The notes below the pieces were generated by a model. The model worked only from the letters and a program-made list of their open reading frames with translations, searched no databases and was not told the DNA's origin. From Sphingomonas sp. Root710 (lineage in GTDB: Bacteria; Pseudomonadota; Alphaproteobacteria; Sphingomonadales; Sphingomonadaceae): DNA of 64,000 nt. The stretch spans positions 1,311,933-1,375,932 of the forward strand of contig NZ_LMIB01000001.1 in the NCBI RefSeq assembly GCF_001429065.1. The letters are read 5' to 3'. The stretch's first letter is position 1. Each line of letters opens with the position of its first letter. The translations under genes were made by a program, and so were the position numbers. Below are positions 9,898-18,437 of the stretch, piece after piece.

Positions 9898-11370
9898 ATG
9901 ACCGACCCTGTCGAAGTCGAACTCAAGCTCGAATATGACCCCGCTCACCGGGAACGTCTTCTCGCGTCGCGATTGTTCGGCATCGCCGGCCGGCGGCATC
10001 GGCGGCTCGTCGCCACCTATTTCGACACGCCGGACCAGCGGCTCGCAAGGGCCGGTTATACGCTGCGCATCCGTCGCGCCGACGAGGAACGCATCCAGAC
10101 CGTGAAGGCGGCGGGCAGCCGCACCGCGGGACTGTTCGTGCGCGGCGAGTGGGAGCAGCCGATAACCGGTGACTGGCCCATCCTTAACGATGCGACCGGG
10201 CCCCTCCGCCAATTTGTCGACGCCCGTGACCTGAAGCGGATCGGTTCGCTGTTCGTCACCGAAATCGATCGGATCGACGGCATGATCGAACAACCGGGCG
10301 CGACCATGATCGAATATGCGATCGACAAAGGGCGTGTTCACACCGACGATCACAGCAGCGATATCTCGGAGATCGAGTTCGAACTCAAACAGGGGAACCC
10401 GCAAGCACTATTCGACCTCGCGCGCGAGCTTCAGGAGGAAGTTCCCCTGCGGCTGGGGGTGCAGACGAAATCCGACAGGGGATATAGGCTGGTCGACGGG
10501 CGGCTCGGCACGCCCGGCAAGGCCGACCCCATCCTTCTCGACAGCACCGGCACCGTGGCCGAGGCCTTCGCGACCATCGTCGACTCCTGCCTGCGTCACT
10601 ATCGGATCAACGAGGCGATTCTCATCGATTGTGGCGCTGTCGAAGCCGTCCATCAGGCGCGGGTCGCGCTGCGCCGCTTGCGAACCGCGCTGTTCCTGTT
10701 CGCTCCGCTCCTCACCGGGGACAAGCAGGGGGCGCTGTTCAACGCCGAACTGCGCTGGCTGGCCGGCGAACTCGGCGCGATCCGCGATATCGACGTGCTC
10801 CTTCCCCAGCTCGACGGTGCGGCGCAGACCGCCTTGGGCGCCGTCCGCGACAGCAAATTCGCACATATGCGCAACCTGCTCGAAAGCAGCCGCGTCCGGC
10901 TGCTGCCAATCGAGATCGCCGAATGGATCTCGCTCGGCGAATGGCAAGGCGAGGCGGGGGATCAGGCGATACGAGACGAGCCCATCCGCAAATTCGCAGG
11001 AGAGCGGCTCGACCGCCTTCGCAAGCGCATCAAGCGTGAAGGTCACCAGCTCTCCACCTTGGATGACGAGCATCGTCACCGCCTCCGTAAGGACGCGAAG
11101 AAGCTGCGCTACGCCGCCGAATTCTTCGTCACCCTCTACCCCGGCCGCAAAGCGCGCCGTCGGCTTGACCGCTTCCTCGAACGGCTCGAAGCGCTCCAGG
11201 ACAGGCTCGGCGAACTCAACGACATCGCCGCAGCGCCCGACTTGCTGCGTCGTCTCGGGCTCGATGTGGATCTGCCGCCACGACGCAGGAAATCGTCGGC
11301 ACGCTTGCTCGACAAGGCCGAAGACTGCTTCGAGGCGTTGATCGACAGCAAGCGTTTCTGGCGCGGTTGA
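9898..11370 (+). CDS. CYTH and CHAD domain protein
   Basis: A 490-residue two-domain protein. Residues 1-200 are a CYTH domain (triphosphate tunnel fold) with the ExExK signature at residues 6-10 (EVELK) and alternating acidic and basic strands. Residues 220-490 are a helical CHAD domain with its conserved histidines (HQARVALRRLRTAL, HRLRKDAKKLRYAAEFF). CYTH domains hydrolyse inorganic triphosphate or related phosphates, and CHAD domains bind polyphosphate; the pairing is common in bacteria. The start ATG follows a weak site, AACCGAG. The stop overlaps the region of the next gene's start. Confidence 0.92.
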   Translation: MTDPVEVELKLEYDPAHRERLLASRLFGIAGRRHRRLVATYFDTPDQRLARAGYTLRIRRADEERIQTVKAAGSRTAGLFVRGEWEQPITGDWPILNDATGPLRQFVDARDLKRIGSLFVTEIDRIDGMIEQPGATMIEYAIDKGRVHTDDHSSDISEIEFELKQGNPQALFDLARELQEEVPLRLGVQTKSDRGYRLVDGRLGTPGKADPILLDSTGTVAEAFATIVDSCLRHYRINEAILIDCGAVEAVHQARVALRRLRTALFLFAPLLTGDKQGALFNAELRWLAGELGAIRDIDVLLPQLDGAAQTALGAVRDSKFAHMRNLLESSRVRLLPIEIAEWISLGEWQGEAGDQAIRDEPIRKFAGERLDRLRKRIKREGHQLSTLDDEHRHRLRKDAKKLRYAAEFFVTLYPGRKARRRLDRFLERLEALQDRLGELNDIAAAPDLLRRLGLDVDLPPRRRKSSARLLDKAEDCFEALIDSKRFWRG

Positions 11371-11381
11371 AGGCGGCCCGG

Positions 11382-11993
11382 ATGCTCTTTTCCCGTCGCC
11401 AGGCGCTCGCAGGCTGCCTGGCCGCCTGCGCCGCTCCGCTTGCCGCGAGGCCGCCTGGCCTCGCCTCCGCCGCTCCCGAAATCCCGCCCGCGCTCGCCAA
11501 CCGCGCACTGGAAGCGCTGTTTCGCCATCATCAGGCGATCTGGTCGCGCGACATGATCGCCGTCGCGGATTTCGCCCTACCCTCCTCCACGCCGCGCTTC
11601 TTCCTCGTGGACATAGTGCGGGGCTCCGCTACGGCGCTCCTCGTCGCGCATGGCAAAGGCTCCGATCCCGATCATAGCGGCATGCTGCATAGCTTCTCGG
11701 ACGCCGTCGGGTCCGCCGCCACCTCGGAAGGCGCTTATCTCACTGGCGAAAGCTATGATGGCGTCCACGGCCCGTCGCGCCGCCTTGCCGGCCTCGACCC
11801 CAGCAACGCCCATGCCGAGGAACGCGCGATCGTCATCCATTCGGCCTGGTATGCCAATCCCGATGTCGCCGTCCGGCAAGGCAAGCTCGGCCGCAGCGAC
11901 GGTTGCTTCGCCTTCGGCGAACAGGATATCGCCCTCGTCCTCGCCCGCCTCGGGCGGGGGCGGCTGCTCTATGCCGGGCGGTCCGATGCCTGA
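11382..11993 (+). CDS. murein L,D-transpeptidase catalytic domain protein (YkuD_2 type)
   Basis: About 203 residues with an N-terminal RRQALAGCLAACAAPLAA export signal (Sec or Tat-like). The body matches the YkuD_2 family: FFLVDIVRGSATALLVAHGKG near the start, a central LTGESYDGVHGPSRRLAGLDP with conserved His, and the catalytic-type GRSDGCFAFG, where Cys is the expected nucleophile. Such proteins are thought to act on peptidoglycan. An in-frame TTG at 11367 overlaps the CHAD stop codon and is an alternative start; the ATG at 11382 is simpler. Confidence 0.8.
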   Translation: MLFSRRQALAGCLAACAAPLAARPPGLASAAPEIPPALANRALEALFRHHQAIWSRDMIAVADFALPSSTPRFFLVDIVRGSATALLVAHGKGSDPDHSGMLHSFSDAVGSAATSEGAYLTGESYDGVHGPSRRLAGLDPSNAHAEERAIVIHSAWYANPDVAVRQGKLGRSDGCFAFGEQDIALVLARLGRGRLLYAGRSDA

Positions 11994-12087
11994 GTGGCTA
12001 CACCGCAATCTTGGCTGGATCAGGGGCGTGGCCGCGCTGATCGCGTGGGTCGCCTTGCTCTACTTCATGTTCTGGGACGTGTTGTAG
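11986..12087 (+). CDS. small membrane protein, 33 residues
   Basis: ATG at 11986 opens a 33-residue frame beginning MPEWLHRNLGWIRGVAALIA and continuing into a single hydrophobic helix ending FMFWDVL, with stop TAG at 12085-12087. It overlaps the end of the transpeptidase gene by 8 bases, the usual pattern for a translationally coupled small protein. Two Trp-rich ends bracket one membrane segment. Function unknown; the alternative is that it is not translated. Confidence 0.5.
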   Translation: MPEWLHRNLGWIRGVAALIAWVALLYFMFWDVL

Positions 12088-12125
12088 AGATTGCCGCGCT
12101 CCGCGCCGCCGCCTAAAGCCCCGTC

Positions 12126-13724
12126 ATGCTTCGCCTTTCCGAAATCAAGTTGCCGATCGATCATCCGGCCGAGGCGCTGCCCGCCGCGATCGTCGAACGC
12201 CTCGGGATAGATAAGGCCGATCTCCTCGGTTTCACGATCGCCCGCCGCGCCAATGATGCGCGCCGCAAATCGGCGATCCTGATGGTCTATTCGGTCGATG
12301 TCGAACTGGCCGATGAAGCCGCCATACTCGCCCGGTTCGCGGGCGACCCGCATGTCCGCCCCACCCCGGACACCGAATATCGCTTCGTTACCCAGGCACA
12401 GCCACACTCGCCCCGTCCCGTCGTGATCGGCGCGGGCCCGTGCGGGCTGTTCGCCGGGCTGATCCTCGCGCAGATGGGGTTTCGTCCGATCATCGTCGAT
12501 CGCGGCAAGGTAGTGCGCGAGAGGACCAAGGATACCTGGGGCCTTTGGCGGCGCGGCGTGCTGCATCCCGAATCCAATGTCCAGTTCGGCGAAGGCGGCG
12601 CGGGCACATTTTCCGATGGCAAACTCTACAGCCAGATCAAGGACCCGCGCTTCCTCGGCCGCAAGGTGCTGACCGAGTTCGTCAAGGCCGGTGCCCCGCC
12701 CGAGATCCTGACCGAGGCACATCCGCACATCGGCACGTTCCGGCTGGTGACGATGGTCGAAAGCATGCGCGAGACGATCCAGTCGCTCGGCGGCGAATAT
12801 CGCTGGCAACAGCGGGTGACCGATTTCGAGATCGCCGGCGGCAAGCTGCGTGGCCTCCATTTAGAGAATGGCGACTTCCTCGAAGCCAGCCATGTCGTCC
12901 TCGCGATCGGCCACAGCTCGCGCGACACCTTCCACACGCTCCATGATCGCGGCGTTCATATCGAAGCGAAACCCTTTTCGATCGGCGTGCGGATCGAACA
13001 TCCGCAAAGCTGGATCGATCGCGCCCGTTTCGGCCAATGTGCCGGACATCCCGATCTCGGCGCGGCGGCCTATAGCCTGTCGCATCATTGCTCGAACGGG
13101 CGCAGCGTCTACAGCTTCTGCATGTGCCCCGGCGGACGTGTCGTCGCCGCGGCGTCGGAGCCCGGCCGCGTGGTGACCAACGGGATGAGCCAATATTCCC
13201 GTCAGGAATTCAACGCCAACTCTGGCCTGGTGGTCGGCATAGATCCCGAGCGCGACTATCCCGGCCACCCGCTCGCCGGTATCGCCTTGCAGCGGCGGCT
13301 GGAGGAACAGGCTTTCGTCGCTGGCGGATCGAATTATGAAGCTCCGGGCCAGCGCGTCGGCGACTTCCTCGCCGCCCGTCCCTCCACCGCGCTCGGTGCG
13401 GTGACGCCATCCTACAAGCCTGGCGTCCATCTCACCGATCTGTCGTCCTGCCTGCCCGATTTCGCGATCGAGGCGCTACGCGAGGCACTGCCCGTCTTCG
13501 GCCGCCAAATCCCGCGCTATGACGATCCCGACGCGATGATGACCGGTGTCGAAACACGCACCTCCTCGCCGGTCCGCATCACCCGCGGCAGGGACTTCCA
13601 GAGCCTCAACGTCGCCGGCCTGTACCCCGCTGGCGAAGGAGCTGGCTATGCGGGGGGAATCCTCTCCGCCGCCGTCGACGGCATCAAAGTCGCCGAAGCG
13701 GTCGCGCTCAGCCTGACCGCTTGA
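12126..13724 (+). CDS. FAD-dependent dehydrogenase, COG2509 type
   Basis: A 532-residue flavoprotein. Residues 1-90 form an N-terminal domain that recurs in this family (LLGFTIARRANDARRKS). The FAD dinucleotide fold begins at about residue 98 (VVIGAGPCGLFAGLILAQMG), and the family blocks VQFGEGGAGTFSDGKLYSQI and YSFCMCPGGRVVAAASE follow, with an ATG-like GEGAGYAGGILSAAVDG near the C-terminus. The reaction is not known for the family. It starts at ATG after a 38-base gap and ends in a 17-base convergent overlap with the DUF2093 gene. Confidence 0.87.
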   Translation: MLRLSEIKLPIDHPAEALPAAIVERLGIDKADLLGFTIARRANDARRKSAILMVYSVDVELADEAAILARFAGDPHVRPTPDTEYRFVTQAQPHSPRPVVIGAGPCGLFAGLILAQMGFRPIIVDRGKVVRERTKDTWGLWRRGVLHPESNVQFGEGGAGTFSDGKLYSQIKDPRFLGRKVLTEFVKAGAPPEILTEAHPHIGTFRLVTMVESMRETIQSLGGEYRWQQRVTDFEIAGGKLRGLHLENGDFLEASHVVLAIGHSSRDTFHTLHDRGVHIEAKPFSIGVRIEHPQSWIDRARFGQCAGHPDLGAAAYSLSHHCSNGRSVYSFCMCPGGRVVAAASEPGRVVTNGMSQYSRQEFNANSGLVVGIDPERDYPGHPLAGIALQRRLEEQAFVAGGSNYEAPGQRVGDFLAARPSTALGAVTPSYKPGVHLTDLSSCLPDFAIEALREALPVFGRQIPRYDDPDAMMTGVETRTSSPVRITRGRDFQSLNVAGLYPAGEGAGYAGGILSAAVDGIKVAEAVALSLTA

Positions 13725-13929
13725 GATTCGCGGCGCCGCCTGCGGCCTGCGCATCATGGGCCTCGGCGGCGCCGCGATAGGGCTCCTGATGCTCGACGCT
13801 CCAATATTTCAGCTCGTTGAGCGGGATGCGCTCGCCGCTGACCGCGCACAGCACATGGTCGCCGCGCTGAACCACCGCGAATTGCGGGGTAGCATAATGG
13901 AGGACCGCGAGCTTTCCCGAATAGAGCAT
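13708..13929 (-). CDS. DUF2093 family protein
   Basis: A 73-residue protein starting MLYSGKLAVLHYATPQFAVV and containing GDHVLCAVSGERIPLNELKYWSVEHQEPY, the whole of the DUF2093 family. It looks like a small beta-rich cytoplasmic protein. It starts 8 bases after the stop of the ion channel gene on the same strand, so the two are probably co-transcribed. Its C-terminal tail overlaps the end of the convergent FAD dehydrogenase gene by 17 bases. Function unknown. Confidence 0.82.
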   Translation of the reverse strand: MLYSGKLAVLHYATPQFAVVQRGDHVLCAVSGERIPLNELKYWSVEHQEPYRGAAEAHDAQAAGGAANLKRSG

Positions 13930-13937
13930 AGCTTCGC

Positions 13938-14972
13938 CTACTTCGCCGCGACCTGTTTGGAAACCACCTCGACGATCAAGTCGCCCGCTTCCAGCCGCGT
14001 CGATCGTTCCTCGCAATATTCCGTACCACGATAAACGCGCAGACCGAGACCGGTTGCTATCTCGGACAACGGCTTGCCGATCTCCCCCGCCGCGACGGGG
14101 CGCTCGCGCAGCGCCACTGGGCCTCCGGCGGCGGCAAGATCCGCCATATATTCGGCGATGTGCGGGCCATGGGTCGAGCCGGCGAGTAGCAAACCGGCGA
14201 AGCTCGCCGGATTGATCACCGTATTCGCCCCCGCCTGCCGCGCCAGCGCTTCGTTATCTTCGGACCGGATCACCACGCTGATCGGCACGTCGGGCGCCAG
14301 CCGCCGCGCGGTCAGCACGATCAGGATCGAGGTATCGTCGCGCCCCGCAGACACCACGATCGATCGGGCGCGATCGACCTTGACCGCCTCCAGCGTGACG
14401 TTGCGGGTGGCGTCGCCGTCGATGACGTTGGCGCCACAGGCCTCCGCGGCCTTCAGGCTGTCGTCGTCCTGATCGATTACCACGATCGACGCGGGGTCGG
14501 TGCCGCGCCGGATCAGTTCGCTGACCGCCTCGCTGCCGCTCGTCCCAAAGCCCGCGACGACGACATGGCCGTGCAGCTTGGCCTGGATCACACTCATCCG
14601 CCATTTCTCCCAGACGCGCTTCAACAGGAAATCATAGGCCGTTCCCAGAAAGATCAGCCAGACGAACAGGCGGACAGGGGTGACGACGAAGGTGTCGAAC
14701 ATCCGCGCCTGCTCGGTCACCGGCACGATGTCGCCATAGCCGACCGTCGTGACCGTGATCATCGTGAAATAGAGCACGTCGACGAAGCTGATCGCGCCAT
14801 CGACATTGTCCCGCAGCCCGTCGCGATCGAGCCAGTGGACGGCGAGCGCGATGCCGATCAGCGCGAAAGCAAGCAGCAACCGCCAGACCAGCGAAAGCCA
14901 GACCGGCGTCCGGCTTTTGCGGCGCAGGGTCAGCAGGCTTTCGGTCGTGGGGACGAAACGTCGCGGTGGGAT
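13938..14972 (-). CDS. K+ channel with TrkA-N (RCK) domain; possible ATC start
   Basis: Ion channel of the two-helix type: helix 1 near LLLAFALIGIALAVHW, pore loop with selectivity filter TVTTVGYGD, helix 2 RLFVWLIFLGTAYDFLL, then a cytoplasmic RCK domain (VVVAGFGTSGSEAVSELI, then VIDGDATRN) and a TrkA-C-like tail. It should pass K+ under control of a nucleotide or ion bound to RCK. The first ordinary start codon is a TTG at 14879, which would cut into the segment PVWLSLVWRLL before helix 1. An ATC at 14972 lies 7 bases after AGGAG and gives PPRRFVPTTESLL as N-terminus, so I extended the gene there. Confidence 0.82.
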   Translation of the reverse strand: MPPRRFVPTTESLLTLRRKSRTPVWLSLVWRLLLAFALIGIALAVHWLDRDGLRDNVDGAISFVDVLYFTMITVTTVGYGDIVPVTEQARMFDTFVVTPVRLFVWLIFLGTAYDFLLKRVWEKWRMSVIQAKLHGHVVVAGFGTSGSEAVSELIRRGTDPASIVVIDQDDDSLKAAEACGANVIDGDATRNVTLEAVKVDRARSIVVSAGRDDTSILIVLTARRLAPDVPISVVIRSEDNEALARQAGANTVINPASFAGLLLAGSTHGPHIAEYMADLAAAGGPVALRERPVAAGEIGKPLSEIATGLGLRVYRGTEYCEERSTRLEAGDLIVEVVSKQVAAK

Positions 14973-15066
14973 AGGCTCTCTCCTCGGACGCTCAACGGAA
15001 ACAGTTGCGCTTTGATCCGTTCGCCAAGCTCTCTAGAGAAGCGCGGGTTTGCAAGAAGGATATCGA

Positions 15067-16008
15067 ATGGCGTCGGGACTGGTCGCACTGCTGGATGACA
15101 TTGCCGGGCTCACCAAGCTCGCTGCCGCATCCCTGGACGATGTCGGCGCGGCAGCAGGCAAGGCGGGTGCGAAGGCGGCCGGTGTGGTGGTCGACGATGC
15201 TGCGGTCACGCCACGCTATGTCAGCGGCCTGACCCCCGACCGCGAACTGCCGATCATCGCGAAGATCGCCGTCGGTTCGCTGCGCAACAAGCTGATCATT
15301 CTGCTTCCAGCCGCGCTCCTGCTCAGCAGCTTCGCGCCCTGGGCGGTCACGCCACTGCTCATGCTGGGTGGCGCCTATCTCTGCTTCGAGGGTGCGGAAA
15401 AGGTGCTCGAGGCGATCAGGGGTGAAAGCCATGTCGAGGAGGATCTGACCACCCTCGATCCCGCGACGCTGGAGAAGCAACAGATATCGGGCGCGATCCG
15501 CACCGACCTCATTCTCTCCGCCGAGATCATGGCGATCGCGCTGGCCGAAGTCGCGACCGAGCCGGTGCTGCTCCGCGCGGGCGTGCTCGCTGCAGTCGGC
15601 GTCGCGATCACCATCGGCGTCTATGGCGTCGTCGCGCTCATCGTGAAAATGGACGATATCGGCCTCCATCTCGCCGGCCGAAGCATCGCCGTCACCCGCG
15701 CGATCGGCCGCGCGCTGGTTCACGGCATGCCGGTGGTGATGCGCTGGCTGTCGATCATCGGCACCGCGGCGATGATCTGGGTCGGCGGCGGCATTCTCGT
15801 TCATGGCCTCGAGGCCTTCGACATCCATGCGCCAGCCAAGTTGATCCATGATCTTGCCCACGCCGCCGGCCATGCCGTCTCGATCGCGTCTGGCGCGGTT
15901 TTGTGGATCGTCACGGCCTTTTTGTCCGGGGTGGTTGGCCTGATCGTCGGCGGCGCGATCGTGCCGCTCGTTCATATCGCGGGAACGTTGCGCGGTTCGA
16001 AACACTAG
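15067..16008 (+). CDS. DUF808 family inner membrane protein
   Basis: A 313-residue protein of the DUF808/YedI family. The start MASGLVALLDDIAGLTKLAA and the block DDAAVTPRYVSGLTPDRELPIIAKIA are family hallmarks; about six to seven membrane helices follow. ATG at 15067 has a GAAGGA site 6 bases upstream, better than an in-frame codon at 15049. It points away from the ion channel gene. Molecular function is not established. Confidence 0.88.
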   Translation: MASGLVALLDDIAGLTKLAAASLDDVGAAAGKAGAKAAGVVVDDAAVTPRYVSGLTPDRELPIIAKIAVGSLRNKLIILLPAALLLSSFAPWAVTPLLMLGGAYLCFEGAEKVLEAIRGESHVEEDLTTLDPATLEKQQISGAIRTDLILSAEIMAIALAEVATEPVLLRAGVLAAVGVAITIGVYGVVALIVKMDDIGLHLAGRSIAVTRAIGRALVHGMPVVMRWLSIIGTAAMIWVGGGILVHGLEAFDIHAPAKLIHDLAHAAGHAVSIASGAVLWIVTAFLSGVVGLIVGGAIVPLVHIAGTLRGSKH

Positions 16009-16076
16009 ACCGCCACCCTTGCCAGCGCCCCGGGAAGTCGGGAAGATGGGCGACAGTGATGGGGCGAGATAATCCG

Positions 16077-16436
16077 ATGAGGCACGCTGCGCTTCCGATA
16101 ACATTGGCCGCCCTGGCCGCCCTGGCCGTCTTGAGCGGGCAACCGGGCATGACGGCCTCGTCCTGCGGCAAGCTTGCCGAACAATCATATCGGCAAAAGG
16201 CCGAGCTTCCTCGCGGCGTAGTCGAAGCGATCGGCGTCGACATTGCCGAGAAGGGCCAGGCCTATCAACGCGGCGATGTGATGCAGCCCGGCTTGCCGCT
16301 ATACCGTTTCGTGAGCGCAACCCGATCGGGTTGCCGCATCAGGATCAACTATGAACAGGGCGGATTCGCGCATCGCTGGGGCACCTTCTCGCTGTTTCAC
16401 ATAGCCGGTGCCTGGAGAGTGACGGGGACGCGCTAA
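16077..16436 (+). CDS. secreted protein of unknown function
   Basis: A 119-residue protein with a signal peptide (HAALPITLAALAALAVLSG, cut near residue 25). The mature part begins near SSCGKLAEQSYRQKAEL and has two further Cys-bearing segments. I do not recognise a family. An in-frame ATG at 16059 is an alternative start. The stop overlaps that of the convergent BufC gene by 4 bases. Confidence 0.6.
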   Translation: MRHAALPITLAALAALAVLSGQPGMTASSCGKLAEQSYRQKAELPRGVVEAIGVDIAEKGQAYQRGDVMQPGLPLYRFVSATRSGCRIRINYEQGGFAHRWGTFSLFHIAGAWRVTGTR

Positions 16437-17197
16437 GTGTCCGCCGTCCCGGTTTCGACGCCGACCAGAATCCCGTCGGCGATCCAGCGGCCGAGCGCGG
16501 CACCCGCCATCGCGACGCCTTCTTCCTCACCATGCGCTTCGATCAGCCGCGCGCAAATGCGTCCGAACGTCGCCCCCCGCGCCGCAAGATCCAGCGCCAA
16601 ATACTCTCCCGGCTCGGCCGTCCGGTAACAGGATGTGAATTCCCGGCGCCAGACGAGCAGCAGGGCGGGTTCGGATATCGCCTCGACGGGCGGGGGCATT
16701 TCCTCCGCCGACAGAGCCGACCAGATCGCGGCTGCATTGGTGCCGAAACTGCGCATCGTTAGCGTCGGCACCAGCCGAAGCACCGCATTGTCCCAGTCGA
16801 TTGCGCCCAGCGTGGCCGGATCGAGAGAATCCGCATCGGGCCCGACAAAGGCTTCCGACAGGGCGAGATCGAGCCAGCCGAGCTCGACGACTTCGGGCGC
16901 GTCGACGAACAGCAGATCCAGCGTCTCCGGGAAGCCGGTCGCATACGCGTCGAGCGTCCAGGCGTGCGGCGGCGTCACATCGATATGCGCCGCCGCCGCC
17001 GCCAGGAAGCGTTCTTGGCCGAGCCACAGCCGCACCCGCTCGAAGGTCTCGCTGAGACAAGCAACAAGCGAAGCGCGATAATTGTTCTGGTAGACGTCCA
17101 GGCCCGGCTGCGCGCCGGGCCCAATCCGATCGGCGGCGTCGCGCGCTTCCTCGGCGATCCAGGCGCGGAAATCGCGCTGCAGCGCCAGCAGACTCAT
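16433..17197 (-). CDS. bufC: DUF2063 protein, BufC-type partner of the MNIO enzyme
   Basis: A 254-residue protein with the DUF2063 N-terminal domain: LLALQRDFRAWI, VYQNNYRASLVACLSETFERV and HAWTLDAYATGFPE are characteristic. In bufferin and methanobactin-like pathways such proteins are the partner subunit that presents the precursor peptide to the multinuclear iron oxidase. The start ATG overlaps the bufB stop by 4 bases, so the two proteins are probably made in equal amounts. The C-terminal 80 residues are less conserved. Confidence 0.87.
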   Translation of the reverse strand: MSLLALQRDFRAWIAEEARDAADRIGPGAQPGLDVYQNNYRASLVACLSETFERVRLWLGQERFLAAAAAHIDVTPPHAWTLDAYATGFPETLDLLFVDAPEVVELGWLDLALSEAFVGPDADSLDPATLGAIDWDNAVLRLVPTLTMRSFGTNAAAIWSALSAEEMPPPVEAISEPALLLVWRREFTSCYRTAEPGEYLALDLAARGATFGRICARLIEAHGEEEGVAMAGAALGRWIADGILVGVETGTADT

Positions 17198-18024
17198 GCC
17201 GCCCGCCGCGCATCGGCGCGTGCGATATCGCGCGCTATGGCGAGCTCATCGAGCAGCTCGTCGAGCGGCGGAATATCGTCGTCGCGCTCGATCATCGTCG
17301 CCACCGGCCCCACTAGGGTGATCGCCGCTTCGTATAGCGCCCAGACCGCAGGTGGCACCGGCTTGTCATGCGTGTCGATCAGCAGCTGGCGGCCCTGGCT
17401 GTGCCCGGCGAGATGTATCTGTTCGACCCGATCGGCCGGGACGCCTGCAAGATAATCGCGCGGATCGAACCCATGGTTGGTCGCGCTGACATGGATGTTG
17501 TTGACGTCGAGCAGCAGCGAGCATCCGGTGCGGGCGCACATCGCGTCGAGAAACTGCCATTCGGTCATCGCAGCGTCGGCGAAAGCGACGTAGCTCGACG
17601 GATTCTCGATCAGCATTGCGCGCCCCAGAACATCCTGCGCGATCGCGATATTGGCGCAGACCACGTCCAGCGCCTCCTCGGTATAGGGCAGCGGCAGCAG
17701 ATCGTGCGAATTGAAACCTTCGATCCGCGTCCAGCACAGATGATCGGAAACGACCATCGGTTCGATCTCGTCGACCAGCGCGCGCAGGCGGCGGAGATAG
17801 TCGCGATCGACGCCATCCGCCGACCCGACCGACATCGACACGCCATGAAGCGCGACGGGATGCCGCTCGCGCACCTGCCGCAATATGTGACGCGGCCGGC
17901 CGCCATCGACCATGAAATTCTCTGAGATCACCTCGACGAAATCGACCGCGACCGGCGCGTCGCCATCAAGGAAATCCGCATAATGCGGCTTGCGCAGGCC
18001 GAGACCGAAACGGTGGACGGGCAT
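17194..18024 (-). CDS. bufB: MNIO-family (DUF692) bufferin maturation enzyme BufB
   Basis: A 276-residue TIM-barrel enzyme of the multinuclear non-heme iron oxidase family. Family segments: FGLGLRKPHYADFL, DFVEVISENFM, ALHGVSMSVGS, VVSDHLCW, IENPSSYVAF, DVNNIHVSATNHG and IHLAGH, which together contain the His, Asp and Glu that hold the iron cluster. Relatives convert cysteines of bufferins to thiooxazole-like copper ligands. It lies 56 bases downstream of the BufA2-like precursor, separated by a strong hairpin, and overlaps bufC. Confidence 0.93.
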   Translation of the reverse strand: MPVHRFGLGLRKPHYADFLDGDAPVAVDFVEVISENFMVDGGRPRHILRQVRERHPVALHGVSMSVGSADGVDRDYLRRLRALVDEIEPMVVSDHLCWTRIEGFNSHDLLPLPYTEEALDVVCANIAIAQDVLGRAMLIENPSSYVAFADAAMTEWQFLDAMCARTGCSLLLDVNNIHVSATNHGFDPRDYLAGVPADRVEQIHLAGHSQGRQLLIDTHDKPVPPAVWALYEAAITLVGPVATMIERDDDIPPLDELLDELAIARDIARADARRAA

Positions 18025-18041
18025 GGGTGCCTCTGGGAAAG

Positions 18042-18072
18042 GCCCGGCCGCGCTTTCATCGCGCGGCCGGGC
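18042..18072 (-). terminator. GC hairpin between bufA2 and bufB
   Basis: A perfect 12-base inverted repeat (18042-18053 with 18061-18072, arm GCCCGGCCGCGC) around a 7-base loop. No T run follows, so it may act as a partial terminator or as an mRNA-protecting stem that leaves the short precursor message more abundant than the enzyme message. A similar stem follows the other precursor. Confidence 0.65.
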
Positions 18073-18080
18073 GGGCCGAA

Positions 18081-18353
18081 TTACTTCTTGGCTTCGGTCG
18101 TGCTGCCGCCGGCGGCGGTGCAGGCCTCGGCAGTCATTTCCTTGAAGCCATGACCCTTACAATCATTCTGGCCCTTGCAGGCATGTTCGGCGGTCTTGCA
18201 GTCTGAGCTGCCCTTGCAGCTGTTGACGCCATAGCAGTGGACCTTCTTCGCTTCGCCATGATGATCGGCCAGCGCGGGCGCCGACTGAAGCGCGGCGAGC
18301 GCGAGCAGCGCGGCGGTCGAAGCGGCGCTGACGCCGGTCTTTACGGTGATCAT
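18081..18353 (-). CDS. BufA2-like periplasmic bufferin precursor
   Basis: A 90-residue precursor with a Sec signal peptide (hydrophobic residues 10-29, likely cut after ALA29). The mature part has six cysteines at 40, 46, 52, 59, 65 and 78 in a repeated spacing with Lys-Gly after several ([19 protein letters not shown]), the style of BufA2 bufferins. After modification by BufB/BufC such peptides bind copper in the periplasm. It starts at ATG after AGGGAGAG and has a SigF-type promoter 42 bases upstream. The tail is Lys and Glu rich. Confidence 0.88.
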   Translation of the reverse strand: MITVKTGVSAASTAALLALAALQSAPALADHHGEAKKVHCYGVNSCKGSSDCKTAEHACKGQNDCKGHGFKEMTAEACTAAGGSTTEAKK

Positions 18354-18394
18354 CTCTAACTCTCCCTCAGGTTCGCCGGATTGGCTTCCGGAAA

Positions 18395-18420
18395 TACGGA
18401 GCGGCGGCCGACGAAGTTAC
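18395..18420 (-). promoter_or_regulatory. SigF-type promoter of the bufA2-bufB-bufC operon
   Basis: On the minus strand GTAACT (18420-18415), exactly 16 bases, then CGTA (18398-18395). This differs by one base in each box from the Caulobacter SigF consensus GTAACC-N16-CGAA. It lies 42 bases before the bufA2 start codon. Two sites with the same geometry precede sigF and bufA1. Confidence 0.72.
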
Positions 18421-18437
18421 ACTGCCCGCCAAACATT

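Noticed and set aside
14992-16320. 442-residue open frame on the minus strand
   Set aside because: Antisense to the DUF808 gene and the secreted protein gene; composition is Asp/Arg/His-rich without domain.
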